A DNA stretch of 51,223 bases from Nemertoderma westbladi (GCA_032718475.1 JAUCBJ010001404.1:1-51223), one strand, 5' to 3'. Shown: positions 10,437 through 21,954, counted from the first letter of the stretch. Numbers and translations are program-made. Notes: generated by a model not told the origin, from the letters alone.

Positions 10437-10800
10437 CAACGTTCACCTCACGTTTAGAATAGTTATAATAACGTGGATAACGTTGTTCTGATAACGTTCC
10501 AGGTGCGTTCACTGTACACGTTCATCTAGGAAGGGATTTGTCCCGCTCAAAAAACGTTGATTCGACGTCATCTTATAAACGTTAGATATTCGTTCTAAAA
10601 TGGTCCGTTCAACTAATTATTTACCGAACTCATTTTGAACGGCTTAATATTGTTTTAAAAAGGTTCAATAATGTTTCCTTCCAACGTTCAAAACTGTTGG
10701 TTTGAACTGTGCTTGAACTAAAAGTGTAGTTCAAATATATAATTTCGAACGAATATTTAACCACTGCTGAATAGCTGTCAATCATTCACTATTAAATAAT
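10437..10800. repeat. subterminal AACGTT iterons, left side
   Basis: AACGTT or near variants occur about eight times (for example near 10439, 10479, 10494, 10555 and 10581). The mirrored right subterminal region (12670-12960) has the same word in GAACGTT, AAACGTT and GACGTT contexts, although the two sides do not otherwise align. This fits transposase-binding iterons. Confidence 0.55.
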
Positions 10801-11973
10801 AATATAGCAAAATGGCCCACCCCCCATGGACAACTGACCACCGTTGTTAGTGTAACGATTTGTGTACTGCAGGACTGCAGCAAAAGTGAATCAACTGAAC
10901 ATGAAAACAAACATTTGCTTGTTGAAATAAGACTACAAGTTTATATTGAATATTACCACTACTTACTTTATCACAAATATACCGAATTTACCGAACATGA
11001 GAAACATGGAAACAAATATACAGTAACAAGGAGATAAATCAAATAGGAAATACATAATATATCATTAAAGTAAAAGTTAAATAGATAAGTCTAGAGTTAA
11101 TTATTACAGAGTGGGAGTACTGTATAATGATATCTTTCTCTGGGTAGCATTCCTTCGTTTTCTCCTGAATTTTGTAGCTAGTCGAATCCCCACACTCACT
11201 CCATCCATAATAAATAGCCTTTCCCAGCTGTAACAAAAATAAAACTTATTTAAAAATAAAAAAATTAAAAGAAAGATTTTATGTACTACTTTACTTCAAA
11301 AAAAGGAAGGAGCCGATTATATAATTATACCTAATGAATAGCATGTTGTATAAGTCACTTTTACTTCAAGTGATATACTGTTAGTAGGCCTATACTTTTA
11401 TAAACTTTGTACTTTTGCACAAATATGAAACTGAATCTTTATAATGTGATGCTCATTTATACATACATGTATACTATAAATATACATATAATATTTATGC
11501 CGCCTTCGCTTTGCAGGACATTGCTTTCGCCGTGAGTACCAGTGAGTCTGTGCTCAATCTTGCGCTTTGACACCCCATGACTTTCTTAATTATTTATTTA
11601 TTAAACTGATAATTATGGGGATAGGGAATTGCGGCGGTGGAATTTTGTATATAACCTGGCATATCATTCTTTGCATGCTGCTTCACAGTAAGCATGGTGG
11701 TGGAACAAATTGTTGTTATAGATAGATAGATACTTACATACCGCATTATAAACTTGAGAGATTCAACCAAAGATTTTAAGTATTTAATTTACCGCTGTGC
11801 CATAAGCAGGCTGATCGGTAAATTGGATCAATTTAAAAAATTTATATTATTATTCAATCATATTTTTTTGCATTTATCTTAGCTGTTTATTACAACAATC
11901 TTCGAATTAAATTACATGCAGTACCGCTCATGTGATATATTAAAGTTCATATTTTAAAGCTAATAACTCTAAA

Positions 11974-12181
11974 GGCCATGATACACCACAGGAGCGACGG
12001 GCGACAGCGGCCGATGTGAGCGGCGACTTTTAGTATGATCCACTATAGGAGCGGCGAGCGGCAGCAGCCATTTGTGGTGTATCATCACCCATAGAAAATA
12101 ATGTGTTCTATTTTTAAAAAGTGGCCGCTTGCCGCGGCCGCTTGCCGCTGCCGCTCGCCGCTCCTGTGGTGTATCATGGCC
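11974..12181. mobile_element. 208-bp MITE with TAAA target duplication
   Basis: TIRs start GGCCATGATACACCACAGGA and are matched at the right end by the reverse complement. TAAA flanks both ends (11970-11973 and 12182-12185). The interior is built of GCGGC/GAGCGGCAGCGG words and is far more GC-rich than its surroundings. The 98-codon minus-strand frame over it is an artefact of this composition. Confidence 0.8.
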
Positions 12182-12969
12182 TAAAAATTTTAAATAATTA
12201 CCTTTAGTGTCTTTGATGGATGGCGGCCCTTTATTATTGGTCCCGATACTTTTGAAAAGCATCACAAGATTGACCTCGATCTTCGCACTGTTCGCCTATT
12301 GAATGTATGTACACCATGACGTAGGGTGTATGTACCATGCCGTTATAAAAATATACAGAAAATAATTGAGACGCAACAAAAATTAATTTAAATTACAGTT
12401 ATACAATGCAGTATGTTGTATTACACACCGTTATACAGTACCTACTACACTGTATACTTTACTCCTGAGTTCTGTATGAACCAATATACCACTATTTTTA
12501 CATCATTCAGTACTTGGGCAGATCCAGTATTGCCTGTAATTGGATGACTCATCACAGACACTGGTTCCCATAGCGTGGGAAAGTTTGTCGTTCAGATAAT
12601 TATTATTTTGTACGGAATATGTTTAGTATTGAACCGCTATTGAACTACGGTTATGAAAAACATACAGTTGAAACGTTCACAATAAATAACGGAAATATAA
12701 CTTGCCATTTACAAATCGTTACTTTTCAGTTTCTGAACTCAAATTGAACTGGTTATTGCTTTGGACGCCATTCAAACGTCCAAGAACGGGAAATTAACTG
12801 ATACCATTAATGAACGTTACTTTTCAGTTGAAACACCAACACCATTTAGGCGTTATTATATGGAGACTAATTTAGAACGTTTAAATATGGTACAGTATGT
12901 GCGACGTTTATGGAGTGGACATGTTCTCAACGTCCAAAAGCTGTGTGTGAACGTTATGTGCTACTAGGG

Positions 12970-13524
12970 GTTGCCAGGCAACCAAAGAACTGTAACCAAT
13001 CAGCATACGGTGCAGTATCAGTACAGCAGTACTATCCTTGTTTTACCGGTCAGTCGGTAGAGGCGCAAAGTACCAGTATTGCTGTATTCTGGTAGGCCTA
13101 TTATCTGATTACAGTATTAGTGCTGTAGTGCAGTAGTGTATTCCAGTATTCAGATATTGCAGTATTGTTAGGGTTAGTTAAAGCTGTAAATATTTATATA
13201 TTTAGTAGCTGAGTAGTACCGGTAAGCATTACAGTATTAAGACAGCCTGGCAGCCTGGTTATAGAGATAAGTTCCATAGCCATGGGACATTACAGCATTA
13301 CATTACATTACATTACATTACATTACATTACATTACATTACAGCATTACACTACTGCACTACAGCACTAATACTGTAATCTGTAATCAGGTAATAGGCCT
13401 ACCAGAATACAGCAATACTGGTACTTTGCGCCTCTACCGACTGACCAGTAAAACAACGATAGTACTGCTGTACTGATACTGCACCGTATGCTGATTGGTT
13501 ACAGTTCTTTGGTTGCCTGGCAAC
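12970..13524. mobile_element. 555-bp foldback element inserted in the right TIR of the 10105 element
   Basis: The arms (about 12970-13135 and 13355-13524) are inverted copies of about 165 bp with few differences. The left TIR of the host element gives the empty-site sequence (AAGCTTGTCCCTAGTAGCAC), and this block interrupts the equivalent site on the right. Each end starts with GTTGCCAGGCAAC, itself a palindrome matching the RFX X-box consensus, followed 14 bp later by CCAATCAG. No clear target duplication is seen. The centre holds a CATTA microsatellite. Confidence 0.8.
13296..13341. repeat. (CATTA)n microsatellite
   Basis: Pure CATTA repeats, about nine units, in the loop of the foldback element. 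Confidence 0.9.
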
Positions 13525-13853
13525 AAGCTTTCTGGGCAGTACATATTAGACTCTTTCAATTTATTTTTTTGCAGCATATAGGTAAAATTTAATGCTGATC
13601 AATTTTTTCACTGTTTTCCGAAAGGTTTATAGTGTTTTTATAGTGTTTTCCCTATGTTTTACGGTGATTACTTAAGGGGTGCTATGCGAGGAGTACATTT
13701 AGGATTGTCAATTCAGAGAAGTACATGTGTTAAATTCCCTGCTGATCAATATTTTCACTGTTTTCCGTGTGTTTTACAGTACTTTTCCTATGTTTTCCTA
13801 GTGTTTTACTGTTTTACTAGTGTTTTCCTAATTTAGAATCATCCAAATAAAAA

Positions 13854-14160
13854 TATTTTATCTTGGCTGAAATTGGAATTGGAATTTTTCATTAGACGTC
13901 AAATCAGCTAAAATTTACACAATTAAAATATGAACAATAACGATAACATAATATAATAGTTAACTGAACAACAAAAGTACCGACAAGCCAATACAAAGAC
14001 CTTCAATCAGATACTGTGTAAATATTTATCAAAAATATTAAAATATGTTACTGGAAATAAAATTGTCCAATTTAAAATAGATTATCAGTTCTGTACTGTA
14101 TATTTATAAAAATATTTTAACATGTTACTGAACTGAAAATAAGATGGGCATAGATAGATA
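13854..14160. other. AT-rich spacer, no gene
   Basis: A short direct repeat (AAATATTTATAAAAATATT-like) occurs near 14020 and 14100. Nothing coding. Confidence 0.4.
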
Positions 14161-14162
14161 TA

Positions 14163-16079
14163 CAGTCGGGGTCTCAAAGTGCATCTGTTCTTTGAGATTT
14201 TCTCAAAGTTTTTCTAAAAGTGTCTAAAAGTCATTACATTACTCCCAACGGCCGCTTTGAATTCTTGTAGACACTTTTAGTTGGGAATCTCAAAGTGATT
14301 TCCTGCTTTTAGGCACTTTGAATTCTTTGAGAAATGTCACTTTGAGTTAGGTTGCGGCACTTTGAATTCTTTGAGAAAATAAACTCCGAGGTATTCCTGA
14401 TTGACAGCTCGTGGTAAGTTAACAGATGCAGAGGCATTCTCGGAGAACAATATCATGCGGGCAACAAAGTGATACTTGTGTGCTGGCCAGTTGTTGCCTA
14501 GAAGCTATTCCCATTAATTTATCATATTGAGGTTCCTGAGGTCATTACGGGATGGGTTTTCGGTCGCAAGTACAAATTTAATTTACGGCGCCCTAAAGTC
14601 TTTCTAAAAAACATTCTTACATAATAATTAGTGAAACAAGATTAATGCTTGACAAGAATGATTAAATTTAATAATAACATAATACAATATAAGATTAACA
14701 CTAAATATAAGAAAAACTGCACTGTAGTTTCTCTGTGTATACGCAGTTTCATTATAATGACCTAAAGAAGCCCTGTTGGGTGAAAGCTTGTAATAACTTT
14801 TGTTATTCATTTCATTAGTCACCTCAGGTCAAACTGTACTACCTTTACTGTTTAATTAATATGATAAATATGTTGACGAGAGCGCGAGAATTCATTCTTA
14901 AAAACTAAGAAAGGCTTTCGACTTTCAAGTACGATAGAACGGCTACAATCTTGTGTTGTTTTAGCTTAATAGTGATATCAAAATATCCCCTGCCGCTGGC
15001 GTTTATATTTGAGCATATTTTAAATGTTTGCCTCATATTCAATTGATGTGTACCGCCTTCTGGCAAAGCGGCACCCAGTTTAAACTATCAATCACAGCTA
15101 GTGAGTAGCGACCCACGGACGGCGACCTTCAAACAAACAGGTGCAGAGTCGGAAAGAACTGTCGTAGGCTTTGCTTGGCTTGTGGTACAGTACCATTTGA
15201 TTACATAATAGATTTTGGCAGACTGGGCGGTCGCTCTGACAATATGCATTGCGCACAAACAATGCCTAAAACATCTATGGGAACAGCCAATTAGTGCGCT
15301 TGAATCATTTATCTTTATTCCTGCCTCTATCTTTATTCTTTACTTTGTATAACACAATTTACAGTGCGGCAAAGTATGGCTGGTTGACCATTGAAATGCA
15401 TTGGTAAAGGTATTCGGCGTTCACGTGGGCTAAACAAATTTAAACAGTACAGTTTTAGCACTATACATTAATATAGATAGGGCAACAGACAAACTGTCTA
15501 TGACACAAATACCAACACATTCCGATAGCCCGCAATTACGGCGTCTCTAAAGAGCCCAAATATAAATTAATAAAATCCTCTATGAAACAATAAAAATACC
15601 TACAAAAAATACTGCTGTATTAAATATTAGTTACTGCAGTAACATATAACAATTACTGCAGTAATAAATATTTATTACTGCAATAATAATCAATATTAAT
15701 AAATTAATAAATAATTGAATAACAATTTCTACTGCAGTAACAAATTTTTTATTACTGCAGAAAAAGACATTTTTTTTATTACTGCAGAAAGTTTAATTCT
15801 TACTTTCAGTAACAAATATTTATTACTGCGCAGTATTTTTTGGAGGCATCTTTATTGTTTCATAGAGGTTTTTATTACTTATATTTTACCCTATAGTCAA
15901 AGTCAATATACCCCATACCATAGCCAGCTTCAGGCAGGACTGTATGAAATGACTGACAGTACTACTTTGAAATCTTTGAGGACACTTTGTCATTTTCTTG
16001 GACCACTTTTAGAAATTTGAGACACTTTTAGTTCTTTGAGAAAATCTCAAAGAACAGATGCACTTTGAGACCCCGACTG
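14163..16079. mobile_element. TA-flanked element, CAGTCGGGG termini, non-autonomous
   Basis: The first 48 bp, starting CAGTCGGGGTCTCAAAGTGC and ending at a CTTTGAGATTTTCTCAAAG palindrome, are repeated exactly in reverse complement at the right end. TA sits on both sides (14161-14162 and 16080-16081), as for Tc1/mariner-type insertion. Iterated CACTTTGA/TTCTTTGAGAAA words extend about 200 bp inward. The interior has ATTACTGCAGTAAT repeats at 15620-15830. No transposase is seen. Confidence 0.85.
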
Positions 16080-16424
16080 TACGTAATTGCACGGTGACTC
16101 CAAAACATTGAAATAATTATTTGTCGTCGAGGATAGCCCCATGAGATGAGACTGAGACTGCTCGTTTCCAAGGGGCACATAAAAGGAGGAATTATAATTG
16201 AAAATGTTATATGGCTATCAGCAACCTGTAATTTTTGTTTCATTACTTGTCAGCTAGTTGCGCCATCCGCGCTGCAGAAATAGAATCTTATAGAACACAA
16301 CAGAATGAGCGGTACACAAGCCAATTGTGAATGGTATTAGAGCAAAATTAATAAACCAATCCTGTTATTGCGCCAATGCTGTCCTTTAGTTATATCTTTG
16401 GGATACGGACTATACTGTATGCCA

Positions 16425-17083
16425 GTACGTACTAAAAGGTAGAACGATCTATAACGGGCTATAATGATCTATAACGGGCTATAACTTCCTGTAACAGGCT
16501 ATAACCACCTATAACGAGCTATAATCTGAAAATTTACATTAAAAAAACTTATTTTAGAATGGAATTATTTTCCTAGTAAGTAATTTAATTACGCAATTTG
16601 GTTTTTTAGTCCATAATGCTTTTCATCTTTGTGGTATCACGAATCAGTCATTACTGCATTAGTCAGCATGCCACTGCTGCATTATCTGACTATCAGACAG
16701 TGCAGGCAGTGGAGAGGTTTCCCATATCTCTGTCTATCCTCCATCCTGCTATCCGCTGTTAGCTTCTGGTCCAGTGGTCCATATAGAATACAGCCCAATA
16801 CAGGTATATACTGTGAGCAATATAGGCCAATAAAAAAAACTTACCAGTATCAATTAATTAGGCATAGGCAGATAGGCCTACCCTAATTTTTAACCTGCGG
16901 TATTTTTCAGACCACAGTGTTAATCCAAAAGTTAAACAACCCAAGGGGCGTTTTTTAATGTAAATTTTCATATTATAGCTCGTTATAGGTGGTTATAGCT
17001 TGTTTATAGAAAGTTATAGCCCGTTATAGATCGTTATAGATCGTTACAGCCCGTTATAGATCGTTCTACCTTTTAGTACGTAC
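16425..17083. mobile_element. inverted-repeat element with iterated CTATAACGGGCTATAA termini
   Basis: Arms of about 120 bp (16425-16548 and 16950-17083) start GTACGTACTAAAAGG and consist of five to six tandem variants of ATCTATAACGGGCT. The target duplication cannot be separated from the terminal GTACGTAC palindrome. The central 400 bp lacks a transposase. Confidence 0.75.
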
Positions 17084-18057
17084 CCTGTATGCCTCCAGGT
17101 ACTCCGTACTGTGCTGTGAGCACTGTAGGCCTAGCAGACCGAGACCAGCACTGCCTGACAACAACGGCTATTGGAAGGCCTACAGGCCTGGGTCTGTAGT
17201 ACCTCAGTACCTGTACTATATAGTACATTTAAATACCTGTGTACTGTGTACAGCTATTGAAGGCACCATTCGAAACATGAACATACTGACATAGCCAGAT
17301 AGCAGCATACTGCCTACTGTAACCACAACCAAGGACTACTGAAGCTGAAGCAAGGACTGGCACACGGTAAATCCAGACTGCCATACTTCGCTAGCGAAGG
17401 CCATGTTGTTTATGTCACCGGTAACCCATAACCAGTTTGAATGATAAACATACACATTGTGGGTTAAAAAATTATGTAGAATCTATTTCTGCTAGGCAGC
17501 TAGGCCTATTCAGCTATTAGTTTTTCAATTACCGGTACCTATTGCTTTCATGTATTGCTTTCAATAATTAATGTTTCTTAACGCAATCATTTTTATTGTC
17601 CGTTTAAATCACTCATGATTTCCTTTTTTTTTTACTTTTTATGTCCTCCAGAAATTTACCGTTGGGTTCCGTGCTCTGGTGCTACCTGGCTCTGTGCTCT
17701 GGCTACCGGTTTCTCTACTGCTGTTCTCTACTGCTGCTATCTCTACTGCTATCAGTACCGGTATTACAGTATTAGTATATAGAGCACTATATTTTGCAGT
17801 ATTGCTGTATTGTATGTACAGATGTAGGTATAAAGCAGGTATTTTAGTACCGGTACTGCGGTACCGGCACCGGTACTGCTGCAGGCCTACTGTCAGACTG
17901 TGTAGCCTACCATTTAAATACGGTAATGCTGTAATGCTAGGCCTACCGGCTGACCAGTTGTTCTAATAAATTTTAAATAATTGATAGGCCAAACTGGATT
18001 GTGGAAAATGTGGATATACCTATCACATAATTTATGTGATTTTCCCTGATTTAGTAA
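17084..18057. other. low-complexity intergenic DNA rich in ACCGGT and AGGCCT
   Basis: Many copies of TACCGGTA, GTAGGCCTA and CTACTGCTG-like words, for example at 17750-17950. I find no credible gene. Confidence 0.45.
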
Positions 18058-18480
18058 AGTGACCGTTTATTGTTTTGGTTAGAAAGGCCCGCCTCTGTAA
18101 CCTGCTCCTTTCCTTCATTTTGTAAAATGACTGTTTATTGTTTTGGTTAGAAAATCCCGCCTGCTCTGTAGCCTTCTCCTTTCTCTCAATTGGAAATGTT
18201 ATCGTTTATTGTTTTGGTTAGAAAAGACCATCTATGTAACCTGCTCCTTTCCTTCATTTGGTAAAGTGATTGTTTATTGTTTTGGTTAGAAAATCCCGTC
18301 TCTGTAACCTGCTCCTTTCTCTGATTTGGTAAAGTGACCGTTTATTGTTTTGGTTAGAAAGGCTAGCCTCTGTAACCTGCTCCTTTCCTTCATTTGGTTA
18401 AGTGACTTAGATTAATTATCAAATCCGATGATTAGAAAATCCGGTCTTAACCTGCTCCTTTCCATCAATTGGTAATTGTT
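18058..18480 (+). repeat. 63-bp tandem array, block copy A
   Basis: About six and a half units. The unit core is GTTTATTGTTTTGGTTAGAA, then TCCCGCCTCTGTAACC and TGCTCCTTTCC, then a T-rich spacer ending GTAAAGTGA. The words GGTTA and TAACC can pair across a 16-nt loop. The last two units are degenerate. Confidence 0.9.
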
Positions 18481-18895
18481 TTTGGCTATAAAGTGAGTGT
18501 TTTTTGCTACGTCATGTGGTAATCGATTATCGACAACAACCACAAACTATTAAATTTAGAGTCTTTTACCTCAGGCGCATATGGAAATCTATCTCATAGT
18601 CTATAAATCATGGAATTTTGAATGTTTTGGCACAGGCATAGTGAAACCAACTGTCCGACAGACCAGAAATCAACAAATTTTGAATGTTTTGGCAAAGGCA
18701 TGTTGAAATCAACTGTCTGACAGTCCAGAAATCAGCAGTCTGACAGTTTGAAGAAATGCATACCTGAATACATAAAAAGTCACTAAAGGACAACAAAAGT
18801 CATTAAAGGGACAACAAAAGTCATTATGCACAATTCGTAAAAAAAGGAGGACAAAAAAAGTCAAATAAAAGGACATAAAAAATCACTGCCGTTTC
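18481..18895. repeat. sequence co-duplicated with the 63-bp array, copy A
   Basis: Almost identical to 30386-30765, apart from an extra ~40 bp at about 18515-18555. It includes GAATGTTTTGGCA repeats and ACAAAAGTCATTAAAGG repeats. The 62-codon minus-strand frame found in both copies is a by-product of the duplication. Confidence 0.85.
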
Positions 18896-18997
18896 TTAAT
18901 ACTGTAATAATGTAGAGTACCTGGTGCCTGGTACCGGTAGCTGTATACAGGTATATACTGCAATATCGGTACTGGGTGACTTGACTGGCTGAAAATT

Positions 18998-19272
18998 ATG
19001 TTCTAGAACAAATATTTTTGTTCTAGAACATTTTTTAGAAAAAATCTGGATTCGATTTAAAACACATGGAATCGTCCTAAAACGTGTTTAAAATCAATAT
19101 AAAAAATTGTGAAAAAAAAATATTGTGAAAAAATTTAAATTGGAAAAAAATGTTGAAAATTTGTTTTTATTGATTTTAAACACGTTTTAGGACGATTCCA
19201 TGCGTTTTAAATCGAATTCAGATTTTTTTCTAAAAAATGTTCTAGAACAAAAAATATTTCTTCTAGAACATA
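18998..19272. mobile_element. 275-bp palindromic MITE
   Basis: Arms of about 105 bp start ATGTTCTAGAACA, each with two TGTTCTAGAACA palindromes, then TTAGAAAAAATC and ACACGTTTTAGGACGATTCC (as read on the right arm). The AT-rich centre of about 60 bp has no frame. Target duplication not clear. Confidence 0.8.
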
Positions 19273-19647
19273 CTTTTTTTTAAAAAGAACTAGCTAATAT
19301 AAAATATTTATAGAAGAAAGTAGGATATCGGAACCAGTGTTGAAATTACTAGCTAAACCTACCTAAAACACTAGCTAGTTACCATAAATTTTTTTATTTT
19401 GCTTAAACGAGGAGGCTTCAATTACGTCCAAACCAAATTGCAATAAATGAAAATTTATAGAACTCTCCTCATGCCTGCACACACACAGTACAGCAGTACG
19501 CTACCGGTTATAATCCAGCCTCCATAAAGGTACTCCAGGTACTAGAGGTACTCCAGCACCCTGAATTGTATATACAATAGGCCTGGTATATAATCAAATC
19601 ATCTTTATTATTGGAATTTATTGATACAGTTTATTATAGATTTGAAA

Positions 19648-21240
19648 ATGAATCAACATAATGTATTGGAAGGTAAATCCTCTGGTGCCGATATAATTAT
19701 AAAGAAAGACCCAACAGACTCTATAATCATCAAGAAAGAAACAACAGACTCAATAATTATCAAGAAAGAACCAACAGACTGTGTTCCCTATTCTCGTGAA
19801 GTTAAACAAGATAACTGCGTTTACAGATCGTCTTCCATCGAAGATCACAACAATTGGTTCGGTGGAGATATTGTCCCTTTAGTAGATAACGCAGATATTT
19901 CTTATGAAACATCTGGAGATTCTTTTGTTGTCGAAAAACAGGAAAACGACATTCCTGACTGTCCGTATGTTAGGCCTACTACATCTACTTCTGGGTTGCA
20001 ATTTAACAGTGATAAATTTGAAGGCTATTTAGTTACTGAGTCATTTACAGGAACTCGAACAGCTAAAGAACAATTTAACGTTGCTGGTACCTCTCGTGAC
20101 AGCGTTGATCTTTGCAGCTCTACTAAACCGACAATCAGTTGTACAACAACAGAATCCGGAGGTTCTAGTGAAACTGTTGGAGAGTTCAAATCACCTTCAG
20201 ATACCAGTTCCTGCTTCCATTGCAATGAATTATTTAGTGACAAAGGAAATTTAGAGAGACATATAGAATCCGTTCATAAAGAAGTTAAGAAGAAGTATAA
20301 ATGCGATTATTGTGAGAAAATGTTTACAAGGAAGAGTTATGTGAAGGTACATATCGACTCTAACCATAAAGATGTCAAATATAAATGCGGTTATTGCTAT
20401 AAAGAATTCAGTTACAAACACCACTTAAAGACCCACATCGACTCTGTCCATAAAGGTATCAAGTACAAGTATAACTGTTTCGATTGTGGGAAATCATTTG
20501 GTACAAAAACCGGTCTAAAAGTACATTTCGACTCTATCCATAAAGGTATTAAATATAAATGCGGTTATTGTCATAAAGAATTCAATCAGCAAAGCTCCCT
20601 AACGGTCCATGTCAACAATATTCATAAAGATGACAAGTACAACTGCTTGGATTGTGATTGTGGGAAATCGTTTAGTAAAAAAGCCTACCTAGAACGGCAT
20701 GTCGACTCTAATCATAAAGATATCAAGTACAGCTGCTCCGATTGTGGGAAATCGTTTAGTAAAAAAGCCAACCTAGTACGGCATGTCGACTCTAATCATA
20801 AATTTGTCAAACATAAATGCGGTTATTGTAATAAAGAATTCAGTTACAAAAGCGCCCTTAAACGTCACATTGGCTCTGTCCATGAAGGTATTAAGTATAA
20901 CTGCTTCGATTGTGGAAGATTATTTGATACAGAATCCGGCTTAAAACAACATGCCGACTCTATCCATAAGGGAATTAAATATAAATGCGGTTATTGTAAT
21001 AAAGAATTCATTAAGCAAAGCTCCCTAAACACCCATGTCAACTACATTCATAAAGATGTAAAGTATAGCTGCTTTGATTGTGGAAAATCGTTTGGTACAA
21101 AAAGTGATCTCAAACAACATGTAAACTCTATTCATATAGGTATCAAGTATAATTGCGTTTATTGTCATAAAGGATTCAGTCAGCAAAGCTCCGTTAACGC
21201 CCACATCAATTCTGTTCATAAATCTTTATGTTATCGGTAA
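19648..21240 (+). CDS. ZNF2: C2H2 zinc-finger protein, 12 fingers, 530 aa
   Basis: A likely nuclear sequence-specific regulator. ATG at 19648 is the first Met after an in-frame stop (19591), and ZNF3 has the same arrangement. Residues about 12-45 hold three tandem IIIKKxPTDS units with two IKKE SUMO-type sites. A Ser/Thr/acidic linker follows. Twelve fingers (from 20212, residue 189, to the C-terminus) follow Cx2Cx12Hx4H with six-residue linkers such as KDIKYS. Finger 6 has a 6-bp duplication (GATTGTGATTGT, 20650-20661) that adds Cys-Asp after the CxxC. Unlike its paralogs, ZNF2 keeps a complete terminal finger ending SVHKSLCYR. Poly(A) signal at 21318. The exon appears continuous; a 5' UTR intron is likely but not proven. 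Confidence 0.88.
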   Translation: MNQHNVLEGKSSGADIIIKKDPTDSIIIKKETTDSIIIKKEPTDCVPYSREVKQDNCVYRSSSIEDHNNWFGGDIVPLVDNADISYETSGDSFVVEKQENDIPDCPYVRPTTSTSGLQFNSDKFEGYLVTESFTGTRTAKEQFNVAGTSRDSVDLCSSTKPTISCTTTESGGSSETVGEFKSPSDTSSCFHCNELFSDKGNLERHIESVHKEVKKKYKCDYCEKMFTRKSYVKVHIDSNHKDVKYKCGYCYKEFSYKHHLKTHIDSVHKGIKYKYNCFDCGKSFGTKTGLKVHFDSIHKGIKYKCGYCHKEFNQQSSLTVHVNNIHKDDKYNCLDCDCGKSFSKKAYLERHVDSNHKDIKYSCSDCGKSFSKKANLVRHVDSNHKFVKHKCGYCNKEFSYKSALKRHIGSVHEGIKYNCFDCGRLFDTESGLKQHADSIHKGIKYKCGYCNKEFIKQSSLNTHVNYIHKDVKYSCFDCGKSFGTKSDLKQHVNSIHIGIKYNCVYCHKGFSQQSSVNAHINSVHKSLCYR

Positions 21241-21339
21241 CGAAATTGAACTTTGTTTGTACTGAACTATTTTTGTATCTGATCATTATTGGAAAGATGT
21301 TACATTTAGTGTGAAAAAATAAAAATAAGTGATTGTTAA

Positions 21340-21954
21340 TTTTATAATTGACTACATTTACTTGGTTTATATTGAACCAGTTTGTTTAAACTCTGGTTGC
21401 GCCAGTTAATATAACCACCACCGTATCTTACATGTCATAACTACTACCTTTATCACAATTAGACTGTTAAAGCAAAGCAGTTTCAATACGCCAATCAACA
21501 TCTCTTTGCTCTGCATTCCAGCCCATCCATAAACGGTCAAGAACACATTCAGTTATATAGTTTAGTCCGTTTACTTGGTAATATTGTGATTAAAGATATA
21601 GTTGTTGAGCGTATTGAAAGTCCTTTTTATCAAGTCTAATTGACGTAAAACTTGAGTATGTCTTGTCGCACCCTGAAGACGGCTTGTCTCTTATTAAATA
21701 ATTTAATCAAATGTAGTAGTATTTTCCCTAGGCATCCCGGACAAGTATTTTTTTTCCTTTTCTAAAATTTTATGGGCCAATGTGTCATTTTCACTAAGTG
21801 GTCCTCATGTTTGTACATGTTCTGTGTATATAACTTTTTCTTTCACACGACTTTGCATGATATGCCACTTTTGGTGAAGTTAGACCTGTGGTGCGCCGCA
21901 ATAAACAACTTATGAATATAAAATCACTTTTCCACCCTTTTGTTACTTGCCTCT
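21340..21954. other. insert-like sequence between ZNF2 and its duplicated flank
   Basis: ZNF1 has only about 65 bp between the equivalent points, so some 600 bp is extra here. It includes a weak inverted repeat (about 21455-21495 against 21607-21650, around GCGTATTGAAA and AGTCTAATTG). No coding signal. Confidence 0.45.

Larger units (their letters stand above)
10105..13844. mobile_element. long-TIR, Mutator-like non-autonomous DNA element with nested insertions
   Basis: Termini GGAT(AG/GA)TTCTAAATTAGG are in inverted orientation. The arms (10105-10436 against 13844-13525, continuing past an insertion at 12969-12955) differ at only about ten positions in 330 bp. Both sides carry AAATAAAAA (10096-10104 and 13845-13853), a candidate 9-bp target duplication, although A-rich. 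A 9-bp duplication with long TIRs is the Mutator hallmark. No transposase ORF is present. It carries a MITE (11974-12181) and a foldback insertion (12970-13524). The matching 60-codon frames in the two arms are repeats, not genes. Confidence 0.8.

Noticed and set aside
11969-12265. 98-codon minus-strand frame
   Set aside because: It lies over the GC-rich MITE and its low-complexity GCGGC words.
13296-13341. CATTA repeat as a telomere-like array
   Set aside because: A pentamer microsatellite without TTAGGG-type G-runs, lying inside a foldback element.
18608-18796. 62-codon minus-strand frame also found at 30476-30664
   Set aside because: Explained by the duplicated block; internally repetitive, with no domain and no gene signals.
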